64,000 nucleotides of DNA from Coix lacryma-jobi var. lacryma-jobi (GCA_009763385.1 CM019823.1:31089845-31153844); one strand, 5' to 3'. Numbered from the stretch's first letter, positions 9,409-20,699 are shown. Program-made: numbers and translations. Notes: generated by a model not told the origin, from the letters alone.

Positions 9409-10471
9409 TGTATCTTTATGTTATTGTTTCCGCTACGTTGTCTACTTTGAATTTCCCGAACAATGGTTTGTAATAATCGTACTCCTTACCTCATTTGAAA
9501 CCTCGGTTTGTAAAACTAATGTTATTTAAGTCTTCCGCTCTGTTATCTCTGTTATCTGTGAAAATGTGAAATGCTGTAACCGAATTGTGAGATGATCCTG
9601 CGGACATTGGGCACTGATGTAGCCCGGTGGCGAACAGGTCTTAATCACATGGAACATGGGTTCGGCTGTCAGAGGTTGACAGGGACACGTGGGCCATGGG
9701 ATTAGGGTCGGTTCCGTCACAACATAAGGGGGCAAGAGCATTGGGCCTTTTGGGGTGCTCTAGTCTGCCCTTCGTAAGGTCTGAATCTTAAAGCAGCAAT
9801 CCGGGATTTACCGTACAACCATGAGGGTCTATATGGCTCTGGCCTTGGCTAAGTAATTTGAATTACTCTAGCTTGTTAGTGGTTACCAAAATGCGCAAGA
9901 AGGTGGACTAGGTTGCAGAATGGCTTCCTTGTCTGTCAAGATGTGTGTTGGTTGGCTGCTAGGTGTGCCATGTTGAAGGGGGCCTCCATTCGCCTAGACC
10001 CCCGAAACCTCACAACTACTAACTTTTTAGGGGGGACTCTAGAAAGGTCTCGTAGTGAACCCTGTCGACTTACCTTGAAAATGAGTCAAGAGGTTGGCCA
10101 CCTCGGACATATGGGTACTCATGACTCATGGTAAAAGTGTACAAACTCTGCAAAGTTGTTTTAAAACTGATATATCAGTCGTGCTCACGGTCACGAGCGG
10201 TCTGGATCCTTTTTTAGACAGATTGTTCTATGGATGGTTTCGGTGATGATAAATGATGATGATAATTATTATACATTCACCTTGGGAACTTAAGCAAAAC
10301 CTGGTGACATAGGCTAATAAATAAAATATGACTAACTAAAAATGCTTACTGCAGTTCAACTGAGTCAAGCCTTTTGAGCATTGCATCCCCGCATGTTATG
10401 CTTGCTGTGGGGATATAGAACCCAGAGTACCATACGATGGTACATGAGCCGCATCTTTAGGGGTCGTCCGG
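9409..10471. repeat. Unassigned repeat-like flank of the retrotransposon
   Basis: No credible gene. Composition and phrasing resemble grass gypsy LTR or internal non-coding sequence, and it lies between the LTR end and another LTR-like start. It may be the remains of the older element into which the first one inserted. Confidence 0.4.
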
Positions 10472-11475
10472 TGTGACACCCTGGTGTCAAACATTGCATT
10501 AGGGTCATCATTAGCCTCTAATCATCATGAGCATTGCATTGCATTAAAGTGTGTTGGTGAAATATGCTATGATTTTATGTGTTTTAAATTTAAAAGTCTA
10601 GGTTTGAATATGACTTGCTTGTTTAAGTGAATTTTTGTCATGACAAATAATTTTATTAAATAGAGGATAATAAATACAACACTTTTCATGTTAATGACCT
10701 GCCCTAATTAAGCTTAGTTTAGCAATTAAAAATGAAAGTTATAAATTAATTTCTAGCTTTAATTTTGGCTTTAATTTCGTACAGGGAGTAGAAATGCTTT
10801 TCTATGTTCGTGTCCTATATGAAAGTTGTAGAGAAAATTATTTTGAGCAACTTTTGTTTTAGGGCTAGTTTTAAGTTTTTGGAACTGTTTTGAAGCACCA
10901 AAGTTTGAAAACAATTTCAAAAAAGGAAAAACGTTTGGAAAATCCCGGAAATAACCAGAGCCTCCCTTTCAGCACAATCAACCTTTCCGGACCACCTCCC
11001 GGCCAGGACGGCCCACTCCCGCTCGTGCGCGCCCACGCGACGCCGCCCGACCACGGCCGCGTTGAACGCCAGCGAGCGCGCCGCGTGGCCGCTGGCCCCT
11101 GCAGCACCGCCGCGCTCGCCCTATCGCGTGCGGCACAAGCCACTCACCCCGTGGCGCACGTCAGCTCATCCTATCCCCGCCTCTGCCCTCCTGTCGCGCC
11201 TCTTGCCGCACCGCCCTCTCGGCCAACTGCCGGCAACGGCCGTGGCCCCGCCACGACCGTCCACGCCATGCGGTCGCAGACAAAGCAGATGCTTCGCCCC
11301 GACACACTGCACTCCCCTCACTCGCCTTCGCTCACTCCCCGCACATGCAACCGCTCGCGCTCAGCTCACCGACAAGCTTGCCCGTCGCCGAGCTCGCCAT
11401 CACCGCTCCGCCCTCCAATCCACCCTCCCCTCACTCGCCTTCGCTCACTCCGCCGTGCAGGTTGATCCTAAATAG
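10472..11475 (+). repeat. Truncated related LTR (5' end only)
   Basis: Begins TGTGACACCCTGGTGTCA, the same style of start as the intact LTR at 5372. It then shows the same order of features: AT-rich part, a stretch around 10800-10880 resembling 5880-6110 (AAGTTGTAG ... GAGCAACTTT), then a GC-rich block. It stops near 11475 with no matching end, so it is a diverged, truncated copy or relative. ORFs in the GC block are not credible genes. Confidence 0.5.
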
Positions 11476-11549
11476 TGCTTAATCTGAGACCTAAATTTTG
11501 CAAAATTATCCTACAACCACCCTTTTTTGAAACAAATCAGGCAGGAGAG

Positions 11550-13266
11550 CTACGATGTCCCGCTTCTGACATTGATACTGTATTGGTAGTATATGTCTTT
11601 TAAGCAAGAGTCTTGTTGACATGTTAGAGGACAGATATTCTTTAGTTGTCTCATTATCTGAGCAGCATCAGCTCTCTGAGTTTATGCTTGGCCATCCTCT
11701 ATGTGCTAAACTATTTCAGTTGTTAGCTCCTGATGATGCGAGAATGTTGTTGTTTTCTCCTACAACCATGTGTGTAATGAGAGACATTAGTTCCTCAGTT
11801 TGGTGGTGTGTACTCGGTGCTTTCGTAATGTAACCTCGGAACTACTGGAACTTACATATTGTTTGAAGCATCTGATTATATAAGTCCATTTTTCTACCTT
11901 TTCTTTTTTTTCTTATACTGTGTGCCTTTGACAGCCATGACACTGGATGCCTGATCTGGATACCTTCCTCTTGTAACTCTCTCTAGAAGAGTTGCATCAG
12001 ACACATCAGTCATAGGTGAACAGAGTGGCCAAGAAGCTGCAATTGTAGTAAATGATGTATCTGCCGATTTCACATGTTCGTTGAAGACGTTTTCGCCATT
12101 CCTCCTTGCGCTTTCAGTTACATTACATGTCTGCCATTTTTGTAGGTAGCTCAGATCTTCTTGAAGAAACAAGAGAACAAGAAGGATGTCAAGGCCGAAT
12201 ACATGGTGGTGAAGGAGACAAAGGAGGAAATGGCACTAAATACTTGCTGCTCAAGAAAAAGGAAGATGACGATCCGAACAATGGATACGATGTTCTGAGG
12301 AGATATCTTCGAAAAGAAAAGAGGTTCCTTGGTACCTAGTAATTTTCTGTGACTACCTCTAGCTTGATGGCGATGTTATTGCAAATAGTTTCAGACAACC
12401 TTCCTTTAAATGTCTTAATGCATTTCTGCTTTTCTATGCTTACTCGAAAAATATGTTATGTTTTTTTGTCTCTACGAAGAAAAAAAACCGGTTACATTTA
12501 GTGATTTGTGTATGTAGACATACAATTATGCTTGTGAATATATCCATCCATAAATAATTTTTGGCATTTTGTATTTCGTTTTTTTCTGTTTCCACACTCC
12601 ACTACCTACACTTCTTTTGAGCATCTAAGTGGTACAGTATTTATCATGTGAGTCCGTCTATAAATTAAATTTCCGGCTCAAATATTTTCTGATATCTGCT
12701 TTTACTAGGATGATGGCACTGGCCGTTTGGAGATTGTCAGGGATCGTAGTGCAGATGGTTCTGTTTTGTGCCTTGCGAGTCAGGATTTTAAGAAGCAATC
12801 AAGGTTAGCTAACAGAACTTAAATTTTGTATGTTGTTAGGAAGGATGTTCATTGTAAGATATTTTTCTGCGGATACTTGGACTAAGGAAAACTGAATGGG
12901 TTCTTCCAATCGGTGCTAAGTTAACTGTTGTTGGCGAGGTAATACTCATCAATTCACTTAGTTGGGTTAAAATTTGTCATACTTATTGTCCAATTTCATG
13001 CAATCGGAACAGGCTATCAAAGATGAGTCTGCTAACGATTTGATTCAACGTCCAACAAATGGTGGACCGTTTCATGTTTCAAGAAATAGCATTGATAAAG
13101 TTATTTCAGATCTTGGGAGTGGCACAAGGTACCAAGAATATTTTGATCCCTTTGATTTTTGAAATATTATTGCGTGCTCTAAGTTACTTTTTTTCAGCAG
13201 CTAGTGCAAGTTTTGGGCTCTGACACTTGCAGCCTCTGCGGCATTGCTTCTTGGAGTTGGAGGCTA
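11550..13266 (+). pseudogene. Partial, broken copy of the GIDE-domain (MULAN/SP1-like) gene
   Basis: From about 11550 to 13266 this parallels 31557-33354 in introns and exons. It starts inside what is intron 2 of the fuller copy, so exons 1-2 are absent. Recognisable remnants are the exon 3 region (~11935), the QIFLKK exon (from ~12149), the DDGTGRLEI exon (~12711), the exon with KLTVVGE (ending ~12938), the exon ending in QRPTNGGPF and NSIDKVISDLGSGTR (~13012-13129), and the membrane segment near 13230-13266. Frame breaks are visible in exon 3 and around 12230 (missing bases relative to 32320), and the 3' end is cut by a MITE. Non-functional duplicate. Confidence 0.75.
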
Positions 13267-13747
13267 CTCCCTCCGCCCCATAAAAGGTATCATTCTCACT
13301 TCATGAGAAGACACAGACGAGGTTAGCATATGCAACTAAAGTAGTGCAAGAAATGATCCTGTAATAAAAATATAAATGTGTAAGAAATCAGCAGTAAAAG
13401 TAATCTAAAAAACAGGCAGGCTGAAAAGGAGGTCATAAGACAAAGAATCACCTAAGCACAGTATGTGCTGGGCGGAGTAGTAGAATCAACGACATTATTA
13501 ATCCAGGAGGAATAATAATGTCAAACACAACTGAAACAACGGAAGTATCCACAACCCAATGCAGCCCAAAAACATGAGTGCAGTTATCTATAACTGAAGC
13601 ATGTTTACATACCTGAGAATTTGCCTCTCTACAATCTTCTTAATCTTGTTTTTTCCATGGATCTTGCATGTTATCAGAAGAGATGACCATACCACAAGAT
13701 TTACATTGAAAGGCTTCTGTATAAATAATAATTTGGGACGGAGGGAG
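13267..13747. mobile_element. Stowaway-like MITE truncating the GIDE pseudogene
   Basis: Left end CTCCCTCCGCCCC after TA; right end GGGACGGAGGGAG (13735-13747), an inverted match. The right-hand target base pair reads TG, not TA, so the duplication is imperfect. Its core (about 13316-13590) recurs downstream. Confidence 0.6.
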
Positions 13748-14049
13748 TGCATACTAGCTAGTAGAATTCGTGCGCCCTTGCACGCACATTGGTAAATAGA
13801 GGTTCTTGATGTTGCTAACTTGATCATCATCCGGATCTTCGGACTCTTGGATTTTTTTTGATGATGCAACACAGCAGCATGTACTCTGGAATAACTTGAT
13901 CATCATCCAGATTTTGTGACTCAGGAAGGCATGCTTGAAAATTGGCTCCAATTTTTTGTACTAAATGTTACAATTATTGGCAGGCCATACTATATAACCT
14001 ATGGATATCAGATTCAGATATTATTAGAAATGTTCTGATTGTTAACCCA

Positions 14050-14395
14050 TAAGTCATAGACGAGATTAGCACACATGCAACTGAAGTAGCACAAGAAACG
14101 ATCATGTCAAAATATGAAGGTGTAAGAAATGAGCAGTAATAGTAATCTAAAGAAAAAGTAGGCTGAAAAGGAGGTCATCCATAAGGCAAAGAACCACCTA
14201 AGCACAACATGCGCTGGGCGAAGTAGAAATAGCGAAGTCTAGGAGGAATAATAAAGTCCAACACAACTGAAATTGCGAAGTATCCTACAACCAGAGAAGA
14301 TGTTCACTTAGAAAGAGCTGACATAAACCGCGGGCAATGAAGAGGTATCCTGCAACCAAATGCAGCCCAAATAAATGAGTGTTGCTAAGTTATGT
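14050..14395. repeat. Second, end-less copy of the 13.3-kb MITE core
   Basis: The stretch containing GGCTGAAAAGGAGGTCAT and GCAGCCCAAA repeats 13316-13590 in the same order and orientation with substitutions and small indels. No CTCCCTCC ends flank it. Confidence 0.6.
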
Positions 14396-15960
14396 AGTAC
14401 TATAACAGAAGTACATTTATATAGAAAGAGCATACGTAAAGTGCAGGCAATGAACACATATTGCTCTAAAAATGGCATAATGCACAATTAAAGCATGAGA
14501 ACAAAAATCAGTGGGTCGAATAGTTGACGTCCGAGTGCTATATGAGTAATGGTCTGCAATAATAGCCGCGGGGCACCTCTCCTTCTCCCCTATTCGTCCC
14601 CTCCTCCACTTGTCATGGCGGCGGCGATGACGTTGCAGCAGCAGTAGCCGACTGTGGCCAGGGCGGATCTGCCCATGTGCGTTACGACAGCGACCAGCCG
14701 GGGCGACGACTAGTATGGCCTGCCTGCCTACAGTGGCTAGATCTGGCAGCCTAGCGCGGCCGGGGCTGGGGCAGTCGGTGGCGGTCGGGGATCGTGCAAG
14801 GGCATGGGGTGGCAGTAGGGCTCTCACTCTCCTTTCCTTCGCTTGCCCGTTTCCTCCTTGGTCATGGCGCCCGCGTGCGGCTAAGGTTGCTGTTGCGGCC
14901 GGGCTTGGGTCCACGTGTGCCCAGCGGTAGCCGGGAGTGGTCGGTTGGGTGAGGCTCGGGCAGTGCTCGCCTGCAGCAGTCGTTCATGACAGAGGTGGCG
15001 GCTTCAGTAGGGGCGTCGGATTCAGGGACTTATGGTCGAATGCGGCGCCCTTAGGACAGAAGGCGGTGCCCATAGTGGTGGGGCTCGTACCTTCGTGGCT
15101 GCTGGCGGAAGTCGACAACGATGGTGGTGAGGCCGAAGCCGGTGGCGACTATCGATGAAGGCCTTGACGTGAGACGGTATGGCATGTGAGTCGGAGTCAT
15201 GTTCGGCCCTACAGGTGGCTCGGTCAAAGGGGGTGGTGGTCCACACCTGCCAAAGCCAACAACAAGCACAACGATCGGCGATCACTTGGCGTACATTTCG
15301 TTCCACCACTTACTAGAGCCTCCTGCCTAGGGTGTGGGCATCACAAGATGGCGTGCCACCAGAGACAGAGAGACATGAAAGGTCACGAGTCACGACTTGC
15401 ATTGCTTGCGGGTTCGCCTGCTCCACGCCCTTCTCTGTGGTAGTTGATGAATCTGTTGTCGGCTTCTGTTGCTCCTCGCCACCACCTCCCCCTCCACCCC
15501 CTCTGTCGTCGTTGCGCTTCTTCTGTGATCAAGACCATTACACCATACATAGGGCAGGCGCCATGGGGTCAAAAGAGATACGAGACAAAGGGTTTTAGCA
15601 TCTCTGCTCAGAATGAAATCCTCCAAACAATACTTAATCAAGAAGGGAAGAAACACTTCTATCTTGATATCTCACCTCATAACAACTTAAGCAAGATCTT
15701 CCTAAAACAAAATTGTAGCACGAGACTTTGAGTACTAGTTTAGAAATAAAACTTATGCGAGTCAATCTTGCGAGAAACAAGGTTGTGCACAAATTACTTC
15801 CATTTTAGATTAAATTTACACACACGACGGGAATGAGTGGGATAACTCACGTGTTGTGGCCTAGCGGTTTGGCAGGACCTCCAAGTGAAAGTTCCTGTTG
15901 CGATTATCCTGTTGGTCATATAAGAACCGTTCATTTGACCTATCATGTAGCATTATTTGT
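14396..15960. other. GC-rich stretch without a supportable gene
   Basis: From ~14560 to ~15560 the sequence is GC-rich and carries overlapping ORFs on both strands (up to 165 codons) that share no recognised domain and look like compositional artefacts. It could be old retroelement leader sequence. 15560-15960 is plain AT-rich DNA with nothing recognised. Confidence 0.4.
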
Positions 15961-15978
15961 ATAGTCACATCTCTATAT

Positions 15979-16278
15979 TGGACGAGGTCCTGGTCCCTAT
16001 TTCAGAAGGAGGTGGATCGCCACTCGATGAAGATGTGTTGCAGGACTATTGAGACAGTGGCGATGGAGGTGTTTGCGAATCATGGTTGGAGATTCAGAAA
16101 TAGACTTGCTCTTTAGTTGGGGTTTCTTATAAACGTTTTTTCCGCTATGGTTCAAAACTGTGTTTTGAAGGTTCCCTGATTTATTTCTCTTTAGTTTGTA
16201 ATAAGTAACAACCATATGCATTAGTTGATGCAGAAGCTGGGATATCATCTTTCAATATATCCCCTTTTCAAAAAAAAA
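15979..16278 (+). mobile_element. 5'-truncated LINE (L1-type) tail with exact 18-bp target duplication
   Basis: A 300-bp insert ending in an A run (16270-16278) and bounded by two perfect copies of ATAGTCACATCTCTATAT at 15961-15978 and 16279-16296. The insert includes ...GATGCAGAAGCTGGGATATC... just before the A tail, typical of grass LINE 3' ends, and no long ORF. Target-primed reverse transcription explains 5' truncation, poly(A) and the long direct duplication. Confidence 0.9.
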
Positions 16279-16296
16279 ATAGTCACATCTCTATAT

Positions 16297-16874
16297 GGGA
16301 ACTGCGGACACACACCCCGTTAGTTAGAAGTCAACGACTATCAAGAGGTTGGAGTGGCTATGAGGAGAAGACATGGATGCTGAGTGATCTGCCGTGGCCT
16401 GGTCAACATAAGTGTTTAGGCACTAGTTGACACTTAAAGTGTATCAAAATTTTGAATAGAAACTTTAGACAAAACAAAAAACCTTACTTATTCATGACAG
16501 ATTAGAGTAGTATAACAAATTTTATGAACATCAAGTCTTAATTCACATTTTTGTTTGAAAAAAAATACAAGTTATATATAGAAAAAAGAAGCTCACGGTC
16601 ACAAAACTAGCACGTCAAAATGAGTGTTCCATTGTTATATTGAAAAATCAAAGTACACAATTATGCACTGTCCAAGAACAGGCAGAGCGAGCAATATAAG
16701 TTTAAAATAATATAGTATATAGCAAAGAACAAATAAATAGAACACATATTAGAAATAAAAAAAAAAAAGATCAAGGTGCTCGCGAAAATCCAGCAAAACC
16801 AAGAACAAATCAATGGGCATATGAGTATTGTTGGCAACATTTGCCATCTGATTGCCTAGCAGAAGCGTAGATTA
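16297..16874. other. Intergenic sequence, 3' side of the peroxidase gene
   Basis: AT-rich, no ORF worth calling. The part next to 16875 should contain the peroxidase 3' UTR (read on minus). No repeat structure recognised. Confidence 0.5.
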
Positions 16875-17963
16875 TCAATATTGAGTGTTAACGGCCCTGC
16901 AGTACTTCCTGATCTCTCCCTGGTTACTGGCTTTGACCTCAATCTGGGACATCTTGACGAAGGCCGTCTTGAACTTGCCCTCCCACCACCCGGGGATGTT
17001 GGCGCTGTCACCCACCATCTTGGTCGTGGCCGGCGTGGTGAGCAGCGCGGCGTCGGACGTGAAGAGCACCTTGTGTGCGAGCACGTTCTTGTAGTACTGG
17101 TTGTCAAGCGCGTTAGGGGTGACGATGTCCTGGTTCACGGTGGGGTCGTTGGCCGGGATAGGGTTGGCAGGGCACCGCCTCCGGAGGAAGTTGGCAAACC
17201 CGGCGTTGATGTCGGAGGGGACGGCGAGACGATCGGGGACGAAGGACGAGCAGTGGGAGCGGCCGACGGTGTGCGCGCCGGAGAGCACGACCATGTCCTC
17301 GACGTCGAGCCCCTTGGCGGCGAAGGCGGTGACGAGCTGGGTGATGTTGAAGAAAGGTGGTGGCAGGTTGTTGAGGGCCTCTGAGGCGAGGGAGACACGC
17401 CCGTCGAGGCGGCCGGCGGGCATGTCGATCTTCATGTTGAACCTGGTGAGGAAGTAGGCGGCGTCACGGGCGGCGAAAGCGACGATGTCCGCGCATGAGA
17501 CCACGCCCGGGCAGGCCTTCTCGACGGCGTCCTTGGCCGCGTCGATGGCCTCGAAGCCGCGTAGGCTAGGGAAGTTCGGTGGGCTGAGCTTCTCCGGCTG
17601 CGGGTTCGCCGGCGTCGGGTCCAGGAGCACGGAGCCGTCGCATCCCTAGAGATGATGTTTGCATGTCAGCGCTGGCCGGTACGTCCATTGTAACCAGTGC
17701 ATTGTTGCCATCGATGCATGCATTATTGCATGGTCGTCGACGACATTGCTGCGTACCTGAACAAAGCAGTCGTGGAAGATCATGCGGATGAGGCCGGCGC
17801 CGATGCCGGCGTCCTTATAGACGAACTTCTTCACCTCGTCCCGGACAATGTGCTCCACGCGGGGGCATGTCTTCTTGTAGTATCCCACCTGCAAGCCCTG
17901 GCACGCCGTCGCAAGAACCAAGGCCCATGTCACCGCCATCGCAAGCTTGAACGAAGCTGCCAT
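16875..17963 (-). CDS. Class III (secretory) plant peroxidase
   Basis: Two exons on minus: 17963-17757 and 17645-16875, with a 111-bp GT-AG intron after ...HDCFVQ; together 325 residues, normal for the family. Residues 1-~23 form a signal peptide. Distal haem-side residues are R60 and H64 (in RMIFHDCFVQGCD); the proximal haem ligand is H194 in LSGAHTVGRSHC. The expected disulphide cysteines are present (KTCP, HDC, GCD, KACP, SCAD, HCS, RRCP, KYC). It oxidises phenolics with hydrogen peroxide in the wall or apoplast (family knowledge). No disabling change seen. Upstream lies a TATA box at 18092-18084. Confidence 0.96.
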
Positions 17964-18083
17964 TGTGTGTGTGGGTCGGTGTGTGTGCCCTCTTGGCCGC
18001 GTGAATTCTACTCCCTTTCTATTTGAGTGCGTGAGAGCTGAGAGAGCAGAGCTGAGTGATGAAATGCCCTCCGTATGGGTGGG

Positions 18084-18092
18084 CTATTTATA
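18084..18092 (-). promoter_or_regulatory. TATA box of the peroxidase gene
   Basis: TATAAATAG on the minus strand, about 120 bases before the start codon, leaving a 5' UTR of roughly 90 bases. Confidence 0.65.
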
Positions 18093-18397
18093 CTTATACA
18101 TGCACATACCGGCCAACACGACGTCCAAGTACCAGTGTACTACACGTATGTGTTAGTTGGATCCACGGTGTATTTAGTTGTTGGATCCATGGTGTACTGT
18201 GCATAGAGCACGAGAACTGATTGGAGAGCTAGCTGTTACAGAACATGCTGGATGGGGAGGCTGCAACCGCCATTAGCTAACCATTTGACATTTTGGCCTG
18301 CAAATGGATAGCTTGTTTAAGTTGCTGTAGGCTGTAGCTGCCACGACGCGCCTGTGGTTTATTCCCTCCCTGTCTCTTCGTGACTGAGTAATCCTTA

Positions 18398-18880
18398 TAA
18401 TTTTCTCTTCGTGACAATGTTCCATTGCATGATTTGCTTTCAACCAATTGCGCACACCATTGTCTCTTTTTTATCAAACAAGAGAATATTGGAGATGGAG
18501 GTCAAGTAGTAATAAATACTTCATCTGTCCTAAAATAAGTGCATTTATAGACTTCAAAATTTGTTCTAAAATAAATGCACATTTACATTAAAAATCAAAC
18601 TATTTCTATTTGTCCTTTTCTACTTTCTTATTTTTCGAGGTATAATGATTACATCTTTCTAGGGATATAAATATAATTTTACACTAATTTTAGCATCTTC
18701 ATTCAAACTCTAGAAGTGTATTTACTAGAAGTGTATTTATTTTGGGAGGGAGGGAGTAGTAATTTTCTCTTCGTGGGAATGTTCCATTGCATGATTTGCT
18801 TTCAGCCAAGTGCGCAAACCAATGTCTCTTTTTTATTAAACAAGAGAATATTGGAGGTGGAGGTCAAGTAGTAATAAATA
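18398..18880. repeat. 121-bp direct repeats flanking a MITE
   Basis: 18398-18518 and 18760-18880 are direct copies of the same 121 bp, differing at about eight positions by eye. The MITE at 18519-18756 lies exactly between them. Confidence 0.85.
18519..18756. mobile_element. Stowaway (Tc1/mariner-type) MITE
   Basis: 238 bp between TA dinucleotides (18517-18518 and 18757-18758). Ends CTTCATCTGTCCTAAAATAA and TTATTTTGGGAGGGAGGGAG are inverted matches. A relative in reverse orientation occurs at about 55675-55880. Confidence 0.8.
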
Positions 18881-19283
18881 GTAATAAGCAGCATACTGTT
18901 CTATCCTATAGTCGACAGGCCCGGCCCTTGGCAGGACGAGAGGGGCGGCCAACGGCCATGTGCTGTACACGTACTGTATTTTTGTATTAGGCGTACAGCG
19001 GTGAGCTTTTTGGCTTGGGCTTGCCCCCTAGTAGAACGCAGAAGCTGATGCAATATTGGTGACTATTGACTGTTGACGTTGAGGGCTCAATGCCGAGGCG
19101 CTACACGTTTGCACAACAACCATCACACTAGAGAAATTTCTCATCGCTATCATTTATCTTCCCATCTTTAGAATTAAGATCTACAAATGATTATTGTTAG
19201 ATCAAGGATCAACTTTGATTCAAAGGATGTTAAAGAAATTTTAACAAGATTTAATACATACTCCATTCGTTCCACCCTTAAAA
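18881..19283. other. Intergenic, nothing recognised
   Basis: No gene or clear repeat; mixed composition, short ORFs only. Confidence 0.4.
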
Positions 19284-19567
19284 ACTTTTAGGGAAGGGGA
19301 GACATGCATCGGACCTGTGAGAGAGGACGAAAGGGAAAATATCATCGAGTTTTTTTTAGGAAGCGAACGAGCCGCTGAAGGAACTTGTGGTTGGGGTTTT
19401 TCGAGAGACTGGCTTAACGTGGGATTTTGGGGGCGACGTGGTCCATGCGAGCTGTCAGGGAGCAGTTTCGCTATGTAGGGGTAAAACGTGGGATTTTGGG
19501 GCGACGTGCCCATACGAGCTGCCGAGGAGCAGCTTCTATTTGTAGGGGTAAAATTGTTATATCCTTA

Positions 19568-19878
19568 TATGATGGAATGTTGTTGTTTTTATTCTACAAC
19601 CATGTGTGTAATAATAAGACATTAGTTCCCCAATACAGATTAAGTATGTACCCCAAATTGAGTTTTTCGTAATGTAGGTTTGGAACTACTGGTGGGAGCT
19701 TAAGTTACACCTAGGTTTGTTTAAATTATTTTACAGTACTATGTAAAACTCATGCTCAAGTATATAGGTCCATTTCTTTTACTTTCCTTTTGTTCTTATA
19801 TACTATGTCTTTGATAACTAACTATGACGGTGACTGCCACTCATCAGGATACCTTCCTCTTGTAAGGTGGTATTTAGT
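19568..19878 (+). pseudogene. GIDE-gene fragment 1 (intron 2 / exon 3 junction)
   Basis: Matches about 31797-32083 of the fuller copy: CTACAACCATGTGTGTAAT, CCCCAAATTGAGTTTTTCG, the TATAGGTCC stretch, the 3' splice region and the first ~40 bases of exon 3. It stops just after CCTTCCTCTTGTAA. Non-coding fragment. Confidence 0.8.
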
Positions 19879-20062
19879 TTCCACTGCAAAACTTTTACGA
19901 AAGAGGCATGCATCGGGCCTGTGAGAGAAGTTGGAAGGGGATATAGGATTGAGTTTTTTTTTTTTTACGGAAGCCAACGAGCGGCTGAAGGAACTTGTGG
20001 CTAGGGTTTTTCGGGAGACGTGGCTTAACGTGGGATTTTAGGGTGACATGGCCCATGTGAGT

Positions 20063-20192
20063 GGTACTGTGTAAAATTCGTGCTTAAGTATATAGGTCCA
20101 TTTCTTTTGTTTTTTTGTTCTTATATAATGTGTCTTTGATACCTAGCTATGACACTAACCACCCCTCGTCCGGGTACCTTCCTCTTGTAAAT
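20063..20192 (+). pseudogene. GIDE-gene fragment 2 (same breakpoint)
   Basis: A shorter piece of the same junction, from the TATAGGTCCATTTC stretch through CTAGCTATGACACT to CCTTCCTCTTGTAA, ending at the same base as fragment 1 before diverging. Confidence 0.75.
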
Positions 20193-20532
20193 GAGTGTTT
20201 AGTTTTGGCTGATAATCTTCTGAAGGAAAAAGAACTGAGAGTTTCAGATCCTTTTATTGTCAAAAAAAAAATCAAGAGTTTCAGACCGTGTTTAGAAGAC
20301 GCAGATGGTGTGCTTTAGCGACAGTGGGCGAAGATAAATTTTGACGGGGATTTCGGGAGGCTGGCTTAACGGGGGATTTTGGGGCGACGTGGCCCATGCG
20401 AGCTGCCGGGGAGCAGCTTCACTTTGTATAGGAGTAAAATGTCTGAACCTAGGCCTGAATAGTTTTGTTTTTTTACAACATAGGCCTGAATAGTTATTAC
20501 CATCCTAAAGTCATAGCATTTCATTCTACAGA

Positions 20533-20699
20533 TCAACCTAGGTCGTCCATGACCATATCATCATCTCCATCGACTTCCATTTCAGAATCATGTTGCATTT
20601 GTTCATCCCATGGAGGCAAAGACATCCACAATCCAAGAGGCTTCTTCCTACAGGATCCAAGCAACACCATCCCTGGTCGTTTCAGGTTTCCCTTCGTGC
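20533..20699 (-). pseudogene. Orphan terminal exon of an unidentified gene
   Basis: On minus, a strong acceptor (long T/C tract, GGGTGCAG) opens a 167-bp exon, read from phase 2, with 54 residues then TGA at 20535-20533. It includes KRPGMVLLGSCRKKPLGLWM and an acidic end (EMEVDGDDDMVMDDLG). Composition and splice site look like a genuine last exon, but no upstream exon was found in the next 2 kb on minus, which is filled with repeats. I do not recognise the family. Either a gene cut by insertions or one with a distant upstream exon. Confidence 0.5.

Larger units (their letters stand above)
19284..20440. repeat. Alternating array of an unknown repeat and GIDE-gene fragments
   Basis: An unknown unit (marked by GACATGCATCGG..CCTGTGAGAGA, GAACTTGTGG and GGCTTAACGTGGGATTTT) occurs at about 19284-19560, again at 19886-20060, and in part at 20340-20440. 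Between the units sit two pieces of the GIDE-domain gene (19568-19878 and 20063-20192). The unit's family is not recognised; its arrangement suggests a mobile element that copied or was inserted into a gene fragment and was then duplicated. Confidence 0.65.

Noticed and set aside
13588..13951. Minus ORFs around 13.6-13.95 kb
   Set aside because: Lie in MITE and flanking repeat sequence, no homology recognised.
14417..15731. Cluster of ORFs in GC-rich DNA
   Set aside because: Mutually overlapping, no domain, no splice-consistent model.
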